A stretch of DNA of 64,000 bases from Croceibacter atlanticus HTCC2559 (GTDB lineage Bacteria; Bacteroidota; Bacteroidia; Flavobacteriales; Flavobacteriaceae), in contig NC_014230.1 of the NCBI RefSeq assembly GCF_000196315.1, positions 2,752,501-2,816,500 of the forward strand, read 5' to 3'. The notes under the pieces were generated by a model. That model had not been told where the DNA came from. It searched no databases and saw only the letters and a list, made by a program, of their open reading frames with translations. The translations under genes and the position numbers were made by a program. Positions 26,465 to 35,591 of the stretch are shown piece by piece (position 1 is the stretch's first letter; each line of letters opens with the position of its first letter).

Positions 26465-29317
26465 TTATTTACTCAAATACATCTTTCTTCTAGAATATAG
26501 GTCATAAAATTGATCATCTCTTAAACTATCAATAAACAAGATGCTTTCTCCTGTACTCTTCATTTCTGGTCCCAATTGCTTGTTCACGTTATGAAATTTA
26601 TTAAAAGAGAATACAGGTTGCTTTATGGCATAACCTTCTAAATGAGGTTTAAAATCAAAGTCTGTTACCTTTTTAGCACCCAACATAACTTTAGTTGCAT
26701 AGTTTACGTATGGCTCACCATATGCCTTTGCAATAAAAGGAACAGTACGAGATGCTCTAGGATTTGCTTCAATAATATAAACCTTATCTTCTTTTACTGC
26801 AAACTGAATGTTTATTAAACCTACTGTATTTAATGCTAAAGCAATTTTCTTAGTGTGATCCTTTATTTGCTCTAATACCAAATCTCCTAAATTAAAAGGT
26901 GGTAGTGTTGCGTTAGAATCTCCAGAGTGAATACCACAAGGTTCAATATGTTCCATTATTCCAATAATGTATACATTCTCACCATCACAAATAGCATCTG
27001 CTTCTGCTTCTATGGCACCGTCTAGATAATGGTCTAAAAGTAATTTATTGTTAGGTATTTTTCTAAGCAAATCAACTACGTGCTCTTCTAATTCTTGTTT
27101 GTTAATTACAATCTTCATGCCTTGTCCTCCAAGTACATAAGATGGTCTTACCAAGATTGGAAAATCTAATTTATCTGCTACTGCTAAAGCTTCATCTGCT
27201 GTCTCTGCAACATCAAATTCTGGATAAGGGATATTATTTTCTTGTAATAATTTAGAGAAGCTTCCTCTATCTTCTGCCAAGTCTAAGGCTTGATAAGTAG
27301 TTCCCATTATTTTTATTCCGTAGCGGTCTAGTTTCTCAGCTAGCTTTAACGCAGTCTGACCACCTAGTTGCACGATTACTCCTTCTGGCTTTTCATGACG
27401 AATAATGTCATAAATATGCTCCCAGAATACAGGTTCAAAATACAGTTTATCTGCTATATCAAAATCTGTTGAAACAGTTTCTGGGTTACAGTTTATCATT
27501 ATGGTTTCATAACCGCACTCGCTTGCAGCAAGAACACCGTGTACACAACAATAATCAAACTCAATACCTTGCCCAATTCTGTTTGGTCCAGAACCAAGAA
27601 CTATAATTTTCTTTTTATCGCTTACTACACTTTCATTATCTACATAAACGGTACCATCTGCTTTTTCAATTGGCGCCTCAAACGTAGAGTAATAATATGG
27701 TGTTTGTGCTTTAAACTCTGCAGCACAAGTATCAACTAATTTATAAACTCTGTTTATATTTAACTCGTCACGCTTGTTGTATACTTGACTTTCCAAGCAA
27801 CCTAACATATGTGCTATTTGACGGTCTCCATATCCTTTTTGCTTTGCTTCTAAAAGTAGTTCTTTAGGTAGCGTATCAATTTTATATGTAGAAATTTCCT
27901 TTTCTAAGAAATATAACTCCTCATATTGTTTAAGGAACCACATATCTATCTTAGTAATTTCTTGAATTCTGCTTAACGGAATTCCTAATTGTATTGCATC
28001 ATAAATTACAAAAACACGATCCCAACTTGCATAGGTAAGTTTCTGTATAATCTGATCATAATCTTTATAACCTTTACCATCTGCACCTAATCCGTTTCTT
28101 TTAATTTCTAGAGATTGAGTGGCTTTATGTAACGCTTCTTGAAAAGAACGCCCTATTCCCATAACCTCACCAACAGACTTCATCTGAAGTCCAAGTGTAC
28201 GGTCTGATCCTTCGAACTTATCAAAATTCCAACGTGGAATTTTCACAATCACATAATCTAATGTCGGTTCAAATAATGCAGATGTTGTTTTGGTAATTTG
28301 GTTATCTAATTCATCTAAATGATAACCAATAGCTAATTTTGCAGCAATTTTTGCAATAGGATATCCTGTTGCTTTAGATGCTAACGCAGATGAACGTGAT
28401 ACACGAGGATTTATCTCAATTGCTATAATGTCTTCATTTTCATCTGGACTTACTGCAAATTGTACATTACAACCTCCTGCAAAATCTCCAATACTACGCA
28501 TCATATGTATAGCCATATCACGCATTTTCTGGAAAGTTTTATCACTTAAAGTCATTGCTGGCGCTACAGTAATAGAGTCTCCAGTATGGATACCGATAGC
28601 ATCCATATTTTCAATAGTACAAATAATAACAACGTTGTTATTATGATCTCTTAAAAGCTCTAGTTCATATTCTTTCCAGCCTATTAAAGCCTTGTCTATC
28701 ATCACCTCATGAATTGGAGATGCCTCTAGACCACGCGTTAACATTTCATCAAAATCTTCTTCTTTGTATACAAAAGAAGCGCCTGCACCACCTAAGGTAA
28801 ATGATGATCTAATAATTAATGGAAAACCAAATTCTTGTGCTATTTCTTTTCCTTGAAGGTAAGACGTCGCTGTTTTTTGAGGCGCCATTGGCACGCCAAT
28901 GTCTATCATTAACTCTCTAAACTTCTCACGGTCTTCGGTGATATTAATAGCGTCTATATTTACACCAATAATTTTTACATCAAAGTCTTCCCAAATTCCT
29001 TTTTCGTCTGCTTCAATACATAAGTTTAAAGCAGTTTGTCCACCCATTGTAGGCAACACAGCATCAATTTGAGGGTGTTCTTTTAAAATCTGAATGATAG
29101 ATTTTGTTGTTAATGGTTTCAGGTACACATGATCGGCCATAGACGGATCGGTCATGATGGTTGCAGGATTAGAGTTTATAAGAATGGTCTCTATGCCGTC
29201 TTCTCTTAAAGAGCGTAGGGCTTGCGTTCCTGAATAATCAAACTCACAGGCTTGTCCAATAATAATAGGTCCAGATCCTATGATAAGTATACTTTTAAGG
29301 CTTGTGTTCTTTGGCAT
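26465..29317 (-). CDS. carB: carbamoyl-phosphate synthase large subunit, short form
   Basis: A 950-aa CarB. Both ATP-grasp halves are present: the N-terminal half begins KSILIIGSGPIIIGQACEFD, with SFTLGGAGAS near 170, and the second half KKIIVLGSGPNRIGQGIEFD near 570, with SYVLGGQGMK near 715. It makes carbamoyl phosphate from bicarbonate, ammonia and two ATP with the CarA glutaminase, which is not in the window. It ends soon after the second ATP-grasp region (SILFIDSLRDDQFYDLYSRR), so the roughly 120-residue MGS allosteric domain seen in E. coli CarB (1073 aa) is absent. That short form is usual in Flavobacteriia. Confidence 0.96.
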   Translation of the reverse strand: MPKNTSLKSILIIGSGPIIIGQACEFDYSGTQALRSLREDGIETILINSNPATIMTDPSMADHVYLKPLTTKSIIQILKEHPQIDAVLPTMGGQTALNLCIEADEKGIWEDFDVKIIGVNIDAINITEDREKFRELMIDIGVPMAPQKTATSYLQGKEIAQEFGFPLIIRSSFTLGGAGASFVYKEEDFDEMLTRGLEASPIHEVMIDKALIGWKEYELELLRDHNNNVVIICTIENMDAIGIHTGDSITVAPAMTLSDKTFQKMRDMAIHMMRSIGDFAGGCNVQFAVSPDENEDIIAIEINPRVSRSSALASKATGYPIAKIAAKLAIGYHLDELDNQITKTTSALFEPTLDYVIVKIPRWNFDKFEGSDRTLGLQMKSVGEVMGIGRSFQEALHKATQSLEIKRNGLGADGKGYKDYDQIIQKLTYASWDRVFVIYDAIQLGIPLSRIQEITKIDMWFLKQYEELYFLEKEISTYKIDTLPKELLLEAKQKGYGDRQIAHMLGCLESQVYNKRDELNINRVYKLVDTCAAEFKAQTPYYYSTFEAPIEKADGTVYVDNESVVSDKKKIIVLGSGPNRIGQGIEFDYCCVHGVLAASECGYETIMINCNPETVSTDFDIADKLYFEPVFWEHIYDIIRHEKPEGVIVQLGGQTALKLAEKLDRYGIKIMGTTYQALDLAEDRGSFSKLLQENNIPYPEFDVAETADEALAVADKLDFPILVRPSYVLGGQGMKIVINKQELEEHVVDLLRKIPNNKLLLDHYLDGAIEAEADAICDGENVYIIGIMEHIEPCGIHSGDSNATLPPFNLGDLVLEQIKDHTKKIALALNTVGLINIQFAVKEDKVYIIEANPRASRTVPFIAKAYGEPYVNYATKVMLGAKKVTDFDFKPHLEGYAIKQPVFSFNKFHNVNKQLGPEMKSTGESILFIDSLRDDQFYDLYSRRKMYLSK

Positions 29318-29371
29318 TGTATTGATTTATAAGGTGGTATAAATTTAAGCTTTCTTACCAGACTATTGGGT

Positions 29372-29411
29372 ATAAAAAAAGGCGTTACTTTAAAAAAGCA
29401 ACGCCTTGATA
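29372..29411 (-). terminator. intrinsic terminator after rpmH
   Basis: On the minus strand AGGCGTT (29400-29406) pairs with AACGCCT (29380-29386) with a loop of about 13 bases, followed by T7. It lies 29 bp after the rpmH stop and separates rpmH from carB. Confidence 0.75.
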
Positions 29412-29435
29412 TTTTTAAACTAAAGGCATAATACC

Positions 29436-29594
29436 TTAGTGTTTGTGTCTCATCTCAGATGATACTGATAGTTTCTTACGTCCTTTTGCTCTTCTTCTAG
29501 CAAGAACTTTTCTACCATTTACAGAAGCCATACGCTCTCTGAAACCGTGTTTGTTCTTTCTTTTTCTCTTAGATGGTTGAAACGTTCTTTTCAT
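29436..29594 (-). CDS. rpmH: 50S ribosomal protein L34
   Basis: A 52-aa highly basic protein beginning [20 protein letters not shown] and continuing [20 protein letters not shown], the unmistakable L34 sequence. It binds 23S rRNA in the large subunit. The C-terminus ([12 protein letters not shown]) is a few residues longer than in E. coli (46 aa), as is usual in Bacteroidota. It is a single-gene unit with a canonical promoter upstream and its own terminator. It is not next to dnaA or rnpA, as it is in many other phyla. Confidence 0.97.
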   Translation of the reverse strand: MKRTFQPSKRKRKNKHGFRERMASVNGRKVLARRRAKGRKKLSVSSEMRHKH

Positions 29595-29654
29595 CGTAGT
29601 ATAATCTTTATCTTTAAACTTCCGTTAGGAATTATCTCTTTTCAAAACTGCGTG

Positions 29655-29684
29655 CAAATATACAATATTATTTCGCTTCAGCAA
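29655..29684 (-). promoter_or_regulatory. canonical Bacteroidota promoter for rpmH
   Basis: On the minus strand TTG (29682-29684) and TATATTTG (29655-29662) are separated by exactly 19 bp, matching the -33/-7 consensus. The -7 box is about 60 bp before the rpmH ATG. Confidence 0.72.
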
Positions 29685-29818
29685 GCCTCAATATCATTTT
29701 TTTAAACTTTTTTACACGAGTATAAAATTCTATTCAAATTTAAGGTTTTCAATAAGAAATCTTGTTAAAAAGAGCATTGTATTTGTAAGCATCAGCCTTA
29801 ATAAAAGATATGAAATGT

Positions 29819-29826
29819 TATCTTTG
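29819..29826 (+). promoter_or_regulatory. -7 element for the TPR membrane protein
   Basis: TATCTTTG, exact TAnnTTTG, 25 bp before the ATG at 29852. No TTG at the ideal spacing. Confidence 0.45.
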
Positions 29827-29851
29827 CAATCTTAAAATTTAAATATAAGCA

Positions 29852-30367
29852 ATGTTCAATAAAAACATTAAACTCGTTATAGCAGCTGCAATTGTAGCTT
29901 GGGCAATTTGGCAAATGGTTGAAGGCAATATTGGTAATGGTATACTATTAATCTTACTTGCTGGTATTTTTGTGTTCTTATATTTTAAAAATGAAATGAT
30001 TCTGCTAGCATTTTTAAGGTTACGTAAGCAAGATTTTCCTGGCGCTAAAAAATGGTTAGATAAAATAAAGAATCCTGAAGCTGCTCTTGTAAAGAAACAA
30101 CAAGGTTATTTTCATTACCTACATGGGTTAATGATTTCTCAAACTAATATTACAAAAGCAGAAAAGTATTTTAAGAAAGCAATAAAACTTGGTTTATCTA
30201 TGGATCAAGATTTAGCTATGGCAAAATTAAATCTTGCAGGAATAGCTATGACTAAACGCCGTAAGCGAGAAGCACAACTGTTAATGACAGAAGCTAAGAA
30301 ACTAGACAAACACGGTATGCTTGCTGAACAACTTAAAATGATGAAACAGCAAATGAAACGCATCTAA
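29852..30367 (+). CDS. membrane protein with TPR-like tail
   Basis: A 171-aa protein: two close hydrophobic segments (about 7-22 and 28-55) and a cytoplasmic helical part with a TPR-like pair, FHYLHGLMISQTNITKAEKY followed by FKKAIKLGL and AKLNLAGIAMTKRRKREAQL. The C-terminus is basic and Met/Lys-rich. It probably holds other proteins at the inner membrane, but that is only what TPRs usually do. No named family recognised. It has its own -7 box 25 bp upstream and reads away from rpmH. A weak hairpin (AAACGCA with TGCGTTT, 30356-30378) spans its stop codon. Confidence 0.8.
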   Translation: MFNKNIKLVIAAAIVAWAIWQMVEGNIGNGILLILLAGIFVFLYFKNEMILLAFLRLRKQDFPGAKKWLDKIKNPEAALVKKQQGYFHYLHGLMISQTNITKAEKYFKKAIKLGLSMDQDLAMAKLNLAGIAMTKRRKREAQLLMTEAKKLDKHGMLAEQLKMMKQQMKRI

Positions 30368-30440
30368 TTATTGCGTTTCTTATTTTAAAATTTTGTTAAG
30401 ATGTTTATATATCATAGTTTTATGCTATAAAACCTAGTAT

Positions 30441-31139
30441 ATGAACAGAGCATTACTTTATGTATTGATAATTTTATGCTCACATTTTATTGCCGCTTCT
30501 CAGACTAGAAACAATTTATTTTCTGAAGCTATTGCTACTCACCTCACCAAATACAACAAGAAAATAAACAAAGCCTACGAAGCTAAAGATTACGAGCGCG
30601 CAGAGTTTATGTTTGACTCTCTTGTTAAACATCATTTACGCGGTACTTATCTAGATAATTTTAAGGTAGACTGTCTTGCTAAAAGTATAGATTGCTTTGA
30701 TGATTATAAGAAGCCTATGTTTTTAGTTACATATGCCTCTTGGTGTGTCCCTACAGAAGGTGAAATTCCTGCTATAAATGAACTTGCCAAAAAATATAAG
30801 AAAGACATAGACTTTGTTGTCCTATTTTGGGATAAGAAAACTAATGTTAGAAAGTCTTCAAAAAAATATAATAAACATGTAGATATTTTATATGTAGATG
30901 AGCTGGAAAACTCCAACGACAATATTGTAAAGAAGATGAAACACTCTTTGGGCTTTCCTACTTCTTTTTATTTAGGATCTGATAAAAAGATAATCGACAT
31001 TAAGAGAACTGTATTTCATCCGCTTCATATTAGTTATTCAGAATCTTATAACCTAAACTACAACACAATTTCGCAAGGTTTGTCTTTATTACTTTCTGAA
31101 GAAGCTAAAAAACAAGACCAACCACTTTATGGGTATTAA
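30441..31139 (+). CDS. exported thioredoxin-like protein lacking the second active-site cysteine
   Basis: A 232-aa protein with signal peptide 1-20 (ending HFIAAS before QT), a helical N-terminal part and a thioredoxin-like domain from about 90. The active-site region is YASWCVPTEGEIPAINELAK, where TlpA-type proteins have W-C-x-x-C: here Cys102 is kept but the second is Thr105. The cis-proline loop SLGFPTSFYL near 176 is intact. Loss of the resolving cysteine argues against a normal disulphide reductase. It may be a monothiol redox protein or a binding module. Two other cysteines (C78, C85) lie before the domain. It is a single gene between plus-strand neighbours. Confidence 0.82.
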   Translation: MNRALLYVLIILCSHFIAASQTRNNLFSEAIATHLTKYNKKINKAYEAKDYERAEFMFDSLVKHHLRGTYLDNFKVDCLAKSIDCFDDYKKPMFLVTYASWCVPTEGEIPAINELAKKYKKDIDFVVLFWDKKTNVRKSSKKYNKHVDILYVDELENSNDNIVKKMKHSLGFPTSFYLGSDKKIIDIKRTVFHPLHISYSESYNLNYNTISQGLSLLLSEEAKKQDQPLYGY

Positions 31140-31264
31140 CCTTTAAAGCAACCCATTCCCTTATTAAGCTAATACTACTTAGTTAAATCATAAATTTATT
31201 ATAATGACCTAACAACTAATTGAGATACCATGTATTTTTAATAGGTATTTAAATAAGGGGTTTA

Positions 31265-33085
31265 GTGGAGTTAGACATTATCTTAGTATTCAGCATCATA
31301 TTTATTACTATAGTATTATTTGTAACAGAATACTTTACTGTAGATAAAATTGCGTTTTTCTTAATTGCCTCTCTTACGCTGTTACAACTCGTTTCTCCAG
31401 AAGAAGCTATTAGTGGCTTTTCTAATTCTGCCACCATTACAGTACTATGCTTAATGATAGTTGCCATTGGTTTAGAAGAAAATGGCGTTATAAAATGGCT
31501 AAGCGAAGGCCTAAAAAAACTTAGCATACTACCGTTAATTTTAATAGCCCCAATATTTATGGTGGTTACCGCTGGAATTTCAGCATTTATAAGTACAACA
31601 GCAGTAGTTATAATCTTTATTAAGATTGTGTTCCAGCTATCCGAACGTTTTAAAATACCATCAGGAAAACTACTCATGCCAATTTCTTTTGCAGGAATTT
31701 TAGGTGGTAGCTGCACCCTAATGGGAACCTCAACAAACTTAATTGTAAATAGTTTAGCTCAAGAATATGGCGCAGAACGCTTGGGCTTTTTTGAGTTTGC
31801 TATTTATGGTTTATGTTTTTTAGTGATAGGTATTGTGTATATGGTGTTTGCTTCAAAATTTTTACCGAAAACAAAACCCGAAGAAATAGACTCCGAATAC
31901 GGTCTAGATTCTCTAGTGGCAACTGTTGAAATTGCTCCAGATTCTAAATTGATTGGCAAACGTATTGAGGACACTATCTTTTATGGTGATAAAGATCTTT
32001 CTGTCTTAAAATTAATACGAGAAGACAATGTTATAAATGAACCTGGAAGGTATATATCCCTAAGAGAAGAAGACAAATTAATTGTGATGTGCGATTTTGA
32101 AAATCTTGTAAAATTATCTGAACAAGAGGAATTTATAATCCACGATAGCAAATTAAAAACCACAGAAAAAACAAATGAAGACAACCAGGACAAAGCAGAA
32201 CTAAATAAACCGAAAACAACCTATGCAGAGCTTTTGTTATTACCTGGTTCAATTTTATTGGGAAAAACGCTAACGGACCTAAGAAATTATTCACTTAGAG
32301 GTGCAACACCAATAGCTATTAAAAAACGTAAAAACTTAAGAAATACAAAGGAGCGCCTTATAAGAAAGGACTTTAATGATATAAATTTAAAACCAGGCGA
32401 CCGTATACTTATTGAAACATCAGACAAATCGCTTTCTGAGATAGATACTATTGAAAATGTTGCTGTTATAGATAGACATGATTTTGTAAACAGCGCTTCA
32501 AAACAAAAAAGAATAACAGCATTTATAATTTTCTTATTAGTTGTGGGCTTAGCTGCATCTGGTGTTCTTACAATTTTAGCTAGTGCTATTACTGGTGTTG
32601 CACTAATGCTGGGAACAAAATGTCTTGACTTAAATAATACCTATAAAAAAATTGACTGGCAGATTATCTTTCTTCTAGCAGGTATGATTCCGCTTGGTGT
32701 TGCTATGAGCAATAGTGGTGCAGATATGTGGATTTCTGAAAACCTTATAGCTATAATGGTTGGGAAAGGCGATGTATTTGTACTTGGCCTTATTTTTCTT
32801 GTCACTATGTTATTAAGTGGTACAATCTCCAATAATGCCACAGCAATTATCATGTTACCTATTGCAATTTCTGTTGCCAATGGCTTAGGCTTATCTCTAA
32901 AACCTTTTATTCTTGCTATTATGTTTGCTGCTAATTTTAGTTTTTTCACGCCCGTTGGTTACCAAACAAACACACTAATTTACGGTTTAGGTATTTATAA
33001 GTTTAAGCACTTCTTAATTGTTGGAGGTATTCTTTCTGTAATATTATGGGTGTGCGCTACTTTACTTCTATCTACATTATTATAA
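31265..33085 (+). CDS. SLC13/DASS family permease with two TrkA-C domains
   Basis: A 606-aa inner membrane transporter. About eleven to twelve membrane helices are split by a central soluble region (about 210-400) that holds two RCK/TrkA-C-like domains (for example KLIGKRIEDTIFYGDKDLSV and KTLTDLRNYSLRGATPIAI). Helix motifs GGSCTLMGTSTNLIVN (about 149-164) and GTISNNATAIIMLPIA, with ANFSFFTPVGYQTN, are the sodium/substrate-binding loops of the DASS family, which take up sulfate or dicarboxylates. The ORF starts at GTG; no nearby ATG suits. Its end overlaps the convergent cardiolipin synthase by 6 bp. Confidence 0.88.
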   Translation: MELDIILVFSIIFITIVLFVTEYFTVDKIAFFLIASLTLLQLVSPEEAISGFSNSATITVLCLMIVAIGLEENGVIKWLSEGLKKLSILPLILIAPIFMVVTAGISAFISTTAVVIIFIKIVFQLSERFKIPSGKLLMPISFAGILGGSCTLMGTSTNLIVNSLAQEYGAERLGFFEFAIYGLCFLVIGIVYMVFASKFLPKTKPEEIDSEYGLDSLVATVEIAPDSKLIGKRIEDTIFYGDKDLSVLKLIREDNVINEPGRYISLREEDKLIVMCDFENLVKLSEQEEFIIHDSKLKTTEKTNEDNQDKAELNKPKTTYAELLLLPGSILLGKTLTDLRNYSLRGATPIAIKKRKNLRNTKERLIRKDFNDINLKPGDRILIETSDKSLSEIDTIENVAVIDRHDFVNSASKQKRITAFIIFLLVVGLAASGVLTILASAITGVALMLGTKCLDLNNTYKKIDWQIIFLLAGMIPLGVAMSNSGADMWISENLIAIMVGKGDVFVLGLIFLVTMLLSGTISNNATAIIMLPIAISVANGLGLSLKPFILAIMFAANFSFFTPVGYQTNTLIYGLGIYKFKHFLIVGGILSVILWVCATLLLSTLL

Positions 33086-34531
33086 GAGTGGAGCCCAAAG
33101 ACGATTAAATGATTCTTTAAGTTTTTCTGAAAGTGCTCTGTCACGCCACTGCTCAAGAATTAACTCTTCTGTATCTTCCAAATCTCTCTCAAACATCTCT
33201 GTCATTTGCTTACCAAAGTCATCATTGAAGAGTAAAGCATTTATCTCAAAGTTTATATTAAAGCTTCTATAGTCCATATTACTTGTTCCTATACTGCTTA
33301 ATTGCTCGTCGATAACAATGGTTTTGGCATGCACCATACCTTTGCAATAACAGAATACTCTAATTCCAGATTCTAAAAGTTCTTCTATATAAGAATAGGT
33401 TGCATATTTAGCTGCAAAAGAATCGCCTTCTTTAGGAATTATTATCTGTACATCTACTCCACTTCTACTCGCTGTTTTTAAAGCCGTAAGAATTTGATCA
33501 TTAGGTATAAAATATGGTGTTGTAATTTTTATACTTTTTTGAGCATTATTTATAGCCATAAAAATAGCTTCCATAATATATGGCCATCTTGAATCTGGAC
33601 CACTAGCAACGATCTGTATTGGCAAATTTGCCTTAAAGTTTACAGATGGAAAGTATTTCTCCTCTATATCTATTTCTTGATCTGTCACAAAACTCCAATT
33701 TAACAGAAACTGTGACTGTAAGGACTTTACAGCATCGCCTTCAATTTTTAAATGGGTGTCTCTCCAGTATACATCATTCTGCCCGTTACAATACTCGTCT
33801 GAAATATTTACGCCTCCCAAAAAACCTACAACACCATCAATAACTGTAATTTTTCTATGATCCCTATAGTTTAGTTTTCTAGTTAGGTTAGGAAACCAAA
33901 CCGGCATAAATGGGTGTATTTCTACACCACAGCTTTTTAACTGCTCTACATTTGGAGATTTTAATTGATTACCAACGTAATCATACATGACTTTAACACT
34001 TACTCCTTCATTAGCCTTGTCGCAAAGTATATTTATAAGTTGTTTCCCTATCTTATCTGCAGAAAAGATATAGTACTCTAAATGTATATGATCTTTAGCT
34101 TGTCTTAAAGCTTCAAAAATAGCATCGAAGGTGTTATTACCGTTAATTAACAGTTCTACTTTATTATTATATGTAAGTGGCTTTCTTGGTTTGTTTTGAA
34201 TGAGTTTTATAAGCTTAGACTGCTTTTCTATAATATCATTTTTCTCTCCTTCAATATCTGTATCATCTACTAAAAGGCGCTTTTCCCATTTTTTAAGAAT
34301 AGAGTTACTCATAACTTTTTTCTTATCAAACAGTTTTTCCTTTCTGTACTCTTGACCAAAAAAATAGTAGACAAAGATGCCTACAAACGGCAACACAATT
34401 AATATTAGGAAATAAGATAACGTCCTAGAAGGATTACGGTTATGCAGCAAGACAAAAAATGCTGTAACCAAAGCCACAGCATAATTTACTATTAATAAAA
34501 TAATCCAAATGTTATCTTGTATGTATTGCAT
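33080..34531 (-). CDS. cls: cardiolipin synthase
   Basis: A 483-aa phospholipase-D-type synthase that joins two phosphatidylglycerols into cardiolipin at the inner membrane. Two N-terminal membrane helices (about 9-29 and 38-58) form the PLDc_N region. Two HKD motifs are present: YRDHRKITVIDGVVGFLGGV near 225, and VHAKTIVIDEQLSSIGTSN near 402. The second is followed by MDYRSFNINFE, as in ClsA. The gene starts only 4 bp after the stop of the transglycosylase gene and overlaps the SLC13 gene at its end by 6 bp. Confidence 0.94.
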   Translation of the reverse strand: MQYIQDNIWIILLIVNYAVALVTAFFVLLHNRNPSRTLSYFLILIVLPFVGIFVYYFFGQEYRKEKLFDKKKVMSNSILKKWEKRLLVDDTDIEGEKNDIIEKQSKLIKLIQNKPRKPLTYNNKVELLINGNNTFDAIFEALRQAKDHIHLEYYIFSADKIGKQLINILCDKANEGVSVKVMYDYVGNQLKSPNVEQLKSCGVEIHPFMPVWFPNLTRKLNYRDHRKITVIDGVVGFLGGVNISDEYCNGQNDVYWRDTHLKIEGDAVKSLQSQFLLNWSFVTDQEIDIEEKYFPSVNFKANLPIQIVASGPDSRWPYIMEAIFMAINNAQKSIKITTPYFIPNDQILTALKTASRSGVDVQIIIPKEGDSFAAKYATYSYIEELLESGIRVFCYCKGMVHAKTIVIDEQLSSIGTSNMDYRSFNINFEINALLFNDDFGKQMTEMFERDLEDTEELILEQWRDRALSEKLKESFNRLWAPLL

Positions 34532-34535
34532 ATAG

Positions 34536-35471
34536 TTAAGGCGTTGTATAGTATCCTTCTTCTGGAATATCTATAGAGTATTTTTTACGAGAAGAATTAT
34601 TTAAGTGTTTCTCTCTAAGCCAAGGATTGTGAATCTTTAAGATTTTGTAGTTTATACCAAAACCTTCAGCAAATTTTGTAAAATCTGAAACTGCAGTATC
34701 TACTGAAACTTTGTACGTAGGCACTTCTGTATAAAGATCTTTTTCTTGAAAATTGAAACCATATTTTCCTGGGTTGCTTAAAATTTCTTTCAATGCTAAA
34801 ATTCTAAAAACGTAACGTCCAGTTTCTTCACCAAGTAATAAGTCATAATAACCATTTACATTTTGACGCTCCATTTCTCTAGAAACACCATAATTACCTG
34901 CATTATATGCTGCAGCTGCAAGTGTCCAAGATCCAAAACGTTCTTTAGATGCTTTTAAATATTTACACGCAGCTCTTGTAGATTTTTCTATATGGTAACG
35001 TTCATCTACATTATCATTTACTTCTAAACCGTATTCTTTACCTGTTTCTTTTAAAATTTGCCAGAACCCTGTTGCTCTAGCAGGAGAAACAGCCTGTGTT
35101 AATCCACTTTCTATCACTGCCAAGTACTTTAAATCTTCTGGCACACCTTCTTCTTTTAATATTGGTTCTATTATAGGAAAGTATTTATTAGCTCTTTTAA
35201 AAAGTAAAAGACCGTTAGACTGCCAATAGGTATTTACTAAAAGTTCTCTATCCATACGCTCCTTAATATCTGGATTTTGAACCGGAACAGGTTCTCCCGC
35301 AAAATTTAAATTATCTGGAAGTGGTAGAGCGTATACATTATAATCATTTACAACTTTTACTTCTGTATTTTCATTCTTAGGAGCTGTAGGCGCATCTTGA
35401 ACAGCTTGTATACTTACACCAATTACTGCTATTACTCCTATTCCTGTTAAAATTGATTTTAAAATCTTCAT
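34536..35471 (-). CDS. lytic transglycosylase (MltD/SLT type)
   Basis: A 311-aa protein from the ATG at 35469-35471; the longer frame adds 14 residues in front of the natural MKILKSILTGIGVIAVIG signal peptide. The SLT domain (about 85-235) has the catalytic Glu in LAVIESGLTQAVSPARATGF, then WQILKETGKEYGLEVND and the late AAAAYNAGNYGVS. The C-terminal part (about 245-311) may hold a LysM-like fold, but no clear repeat is seen. It cleaves murein to 1,6-anhydro sugars in the periplasm. It ends 4 bp before the cls start on the same strand, so a transcript covering both is likely. Confidence 0.92.
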   Translation of the reverse strand: MKILKSILTGIGVIAVIGVSIQAVQDAPTAPKNENTEVKVVNDYNVYALPLPDNLNFAGEPVPVQNPDIKERMDRELLVNTYWQSNGLLLFKRANKYFPIIEPILKEEGVPEDLKYLAVIESGLTQAVSPARATGFWQILKETGKEYGLEVNDNVDERYHIEKSTRAACKYLKASKERFGSWTLAAAAYNAGNYGVSREMERQNVNGYYDLLLGEETGRYVFRILALKEILSNPGKYGFNFQEKDLYTEVPTYKVSVDTAVSDFTKFAEGFGINYKILKIHNPWLREKHLNNSSRKKYSIDIPEEGYYTTP

Positions 35472-35591
35472 CTGCTTACTTTTTTTGATAAAATTAATGA
35501 TAATTAAGCACAATAGTACATTAGCACTTGTGTTAATGTCTATTAATTTTTAAGTCTATTTATGCTATTTTCGTGACTTATAATCTGTACT

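Noticed and set aside
31249-31716. 155-aa minus-strand ORF
   Set aside because: Antisense to the SLC13 permease; no motif.
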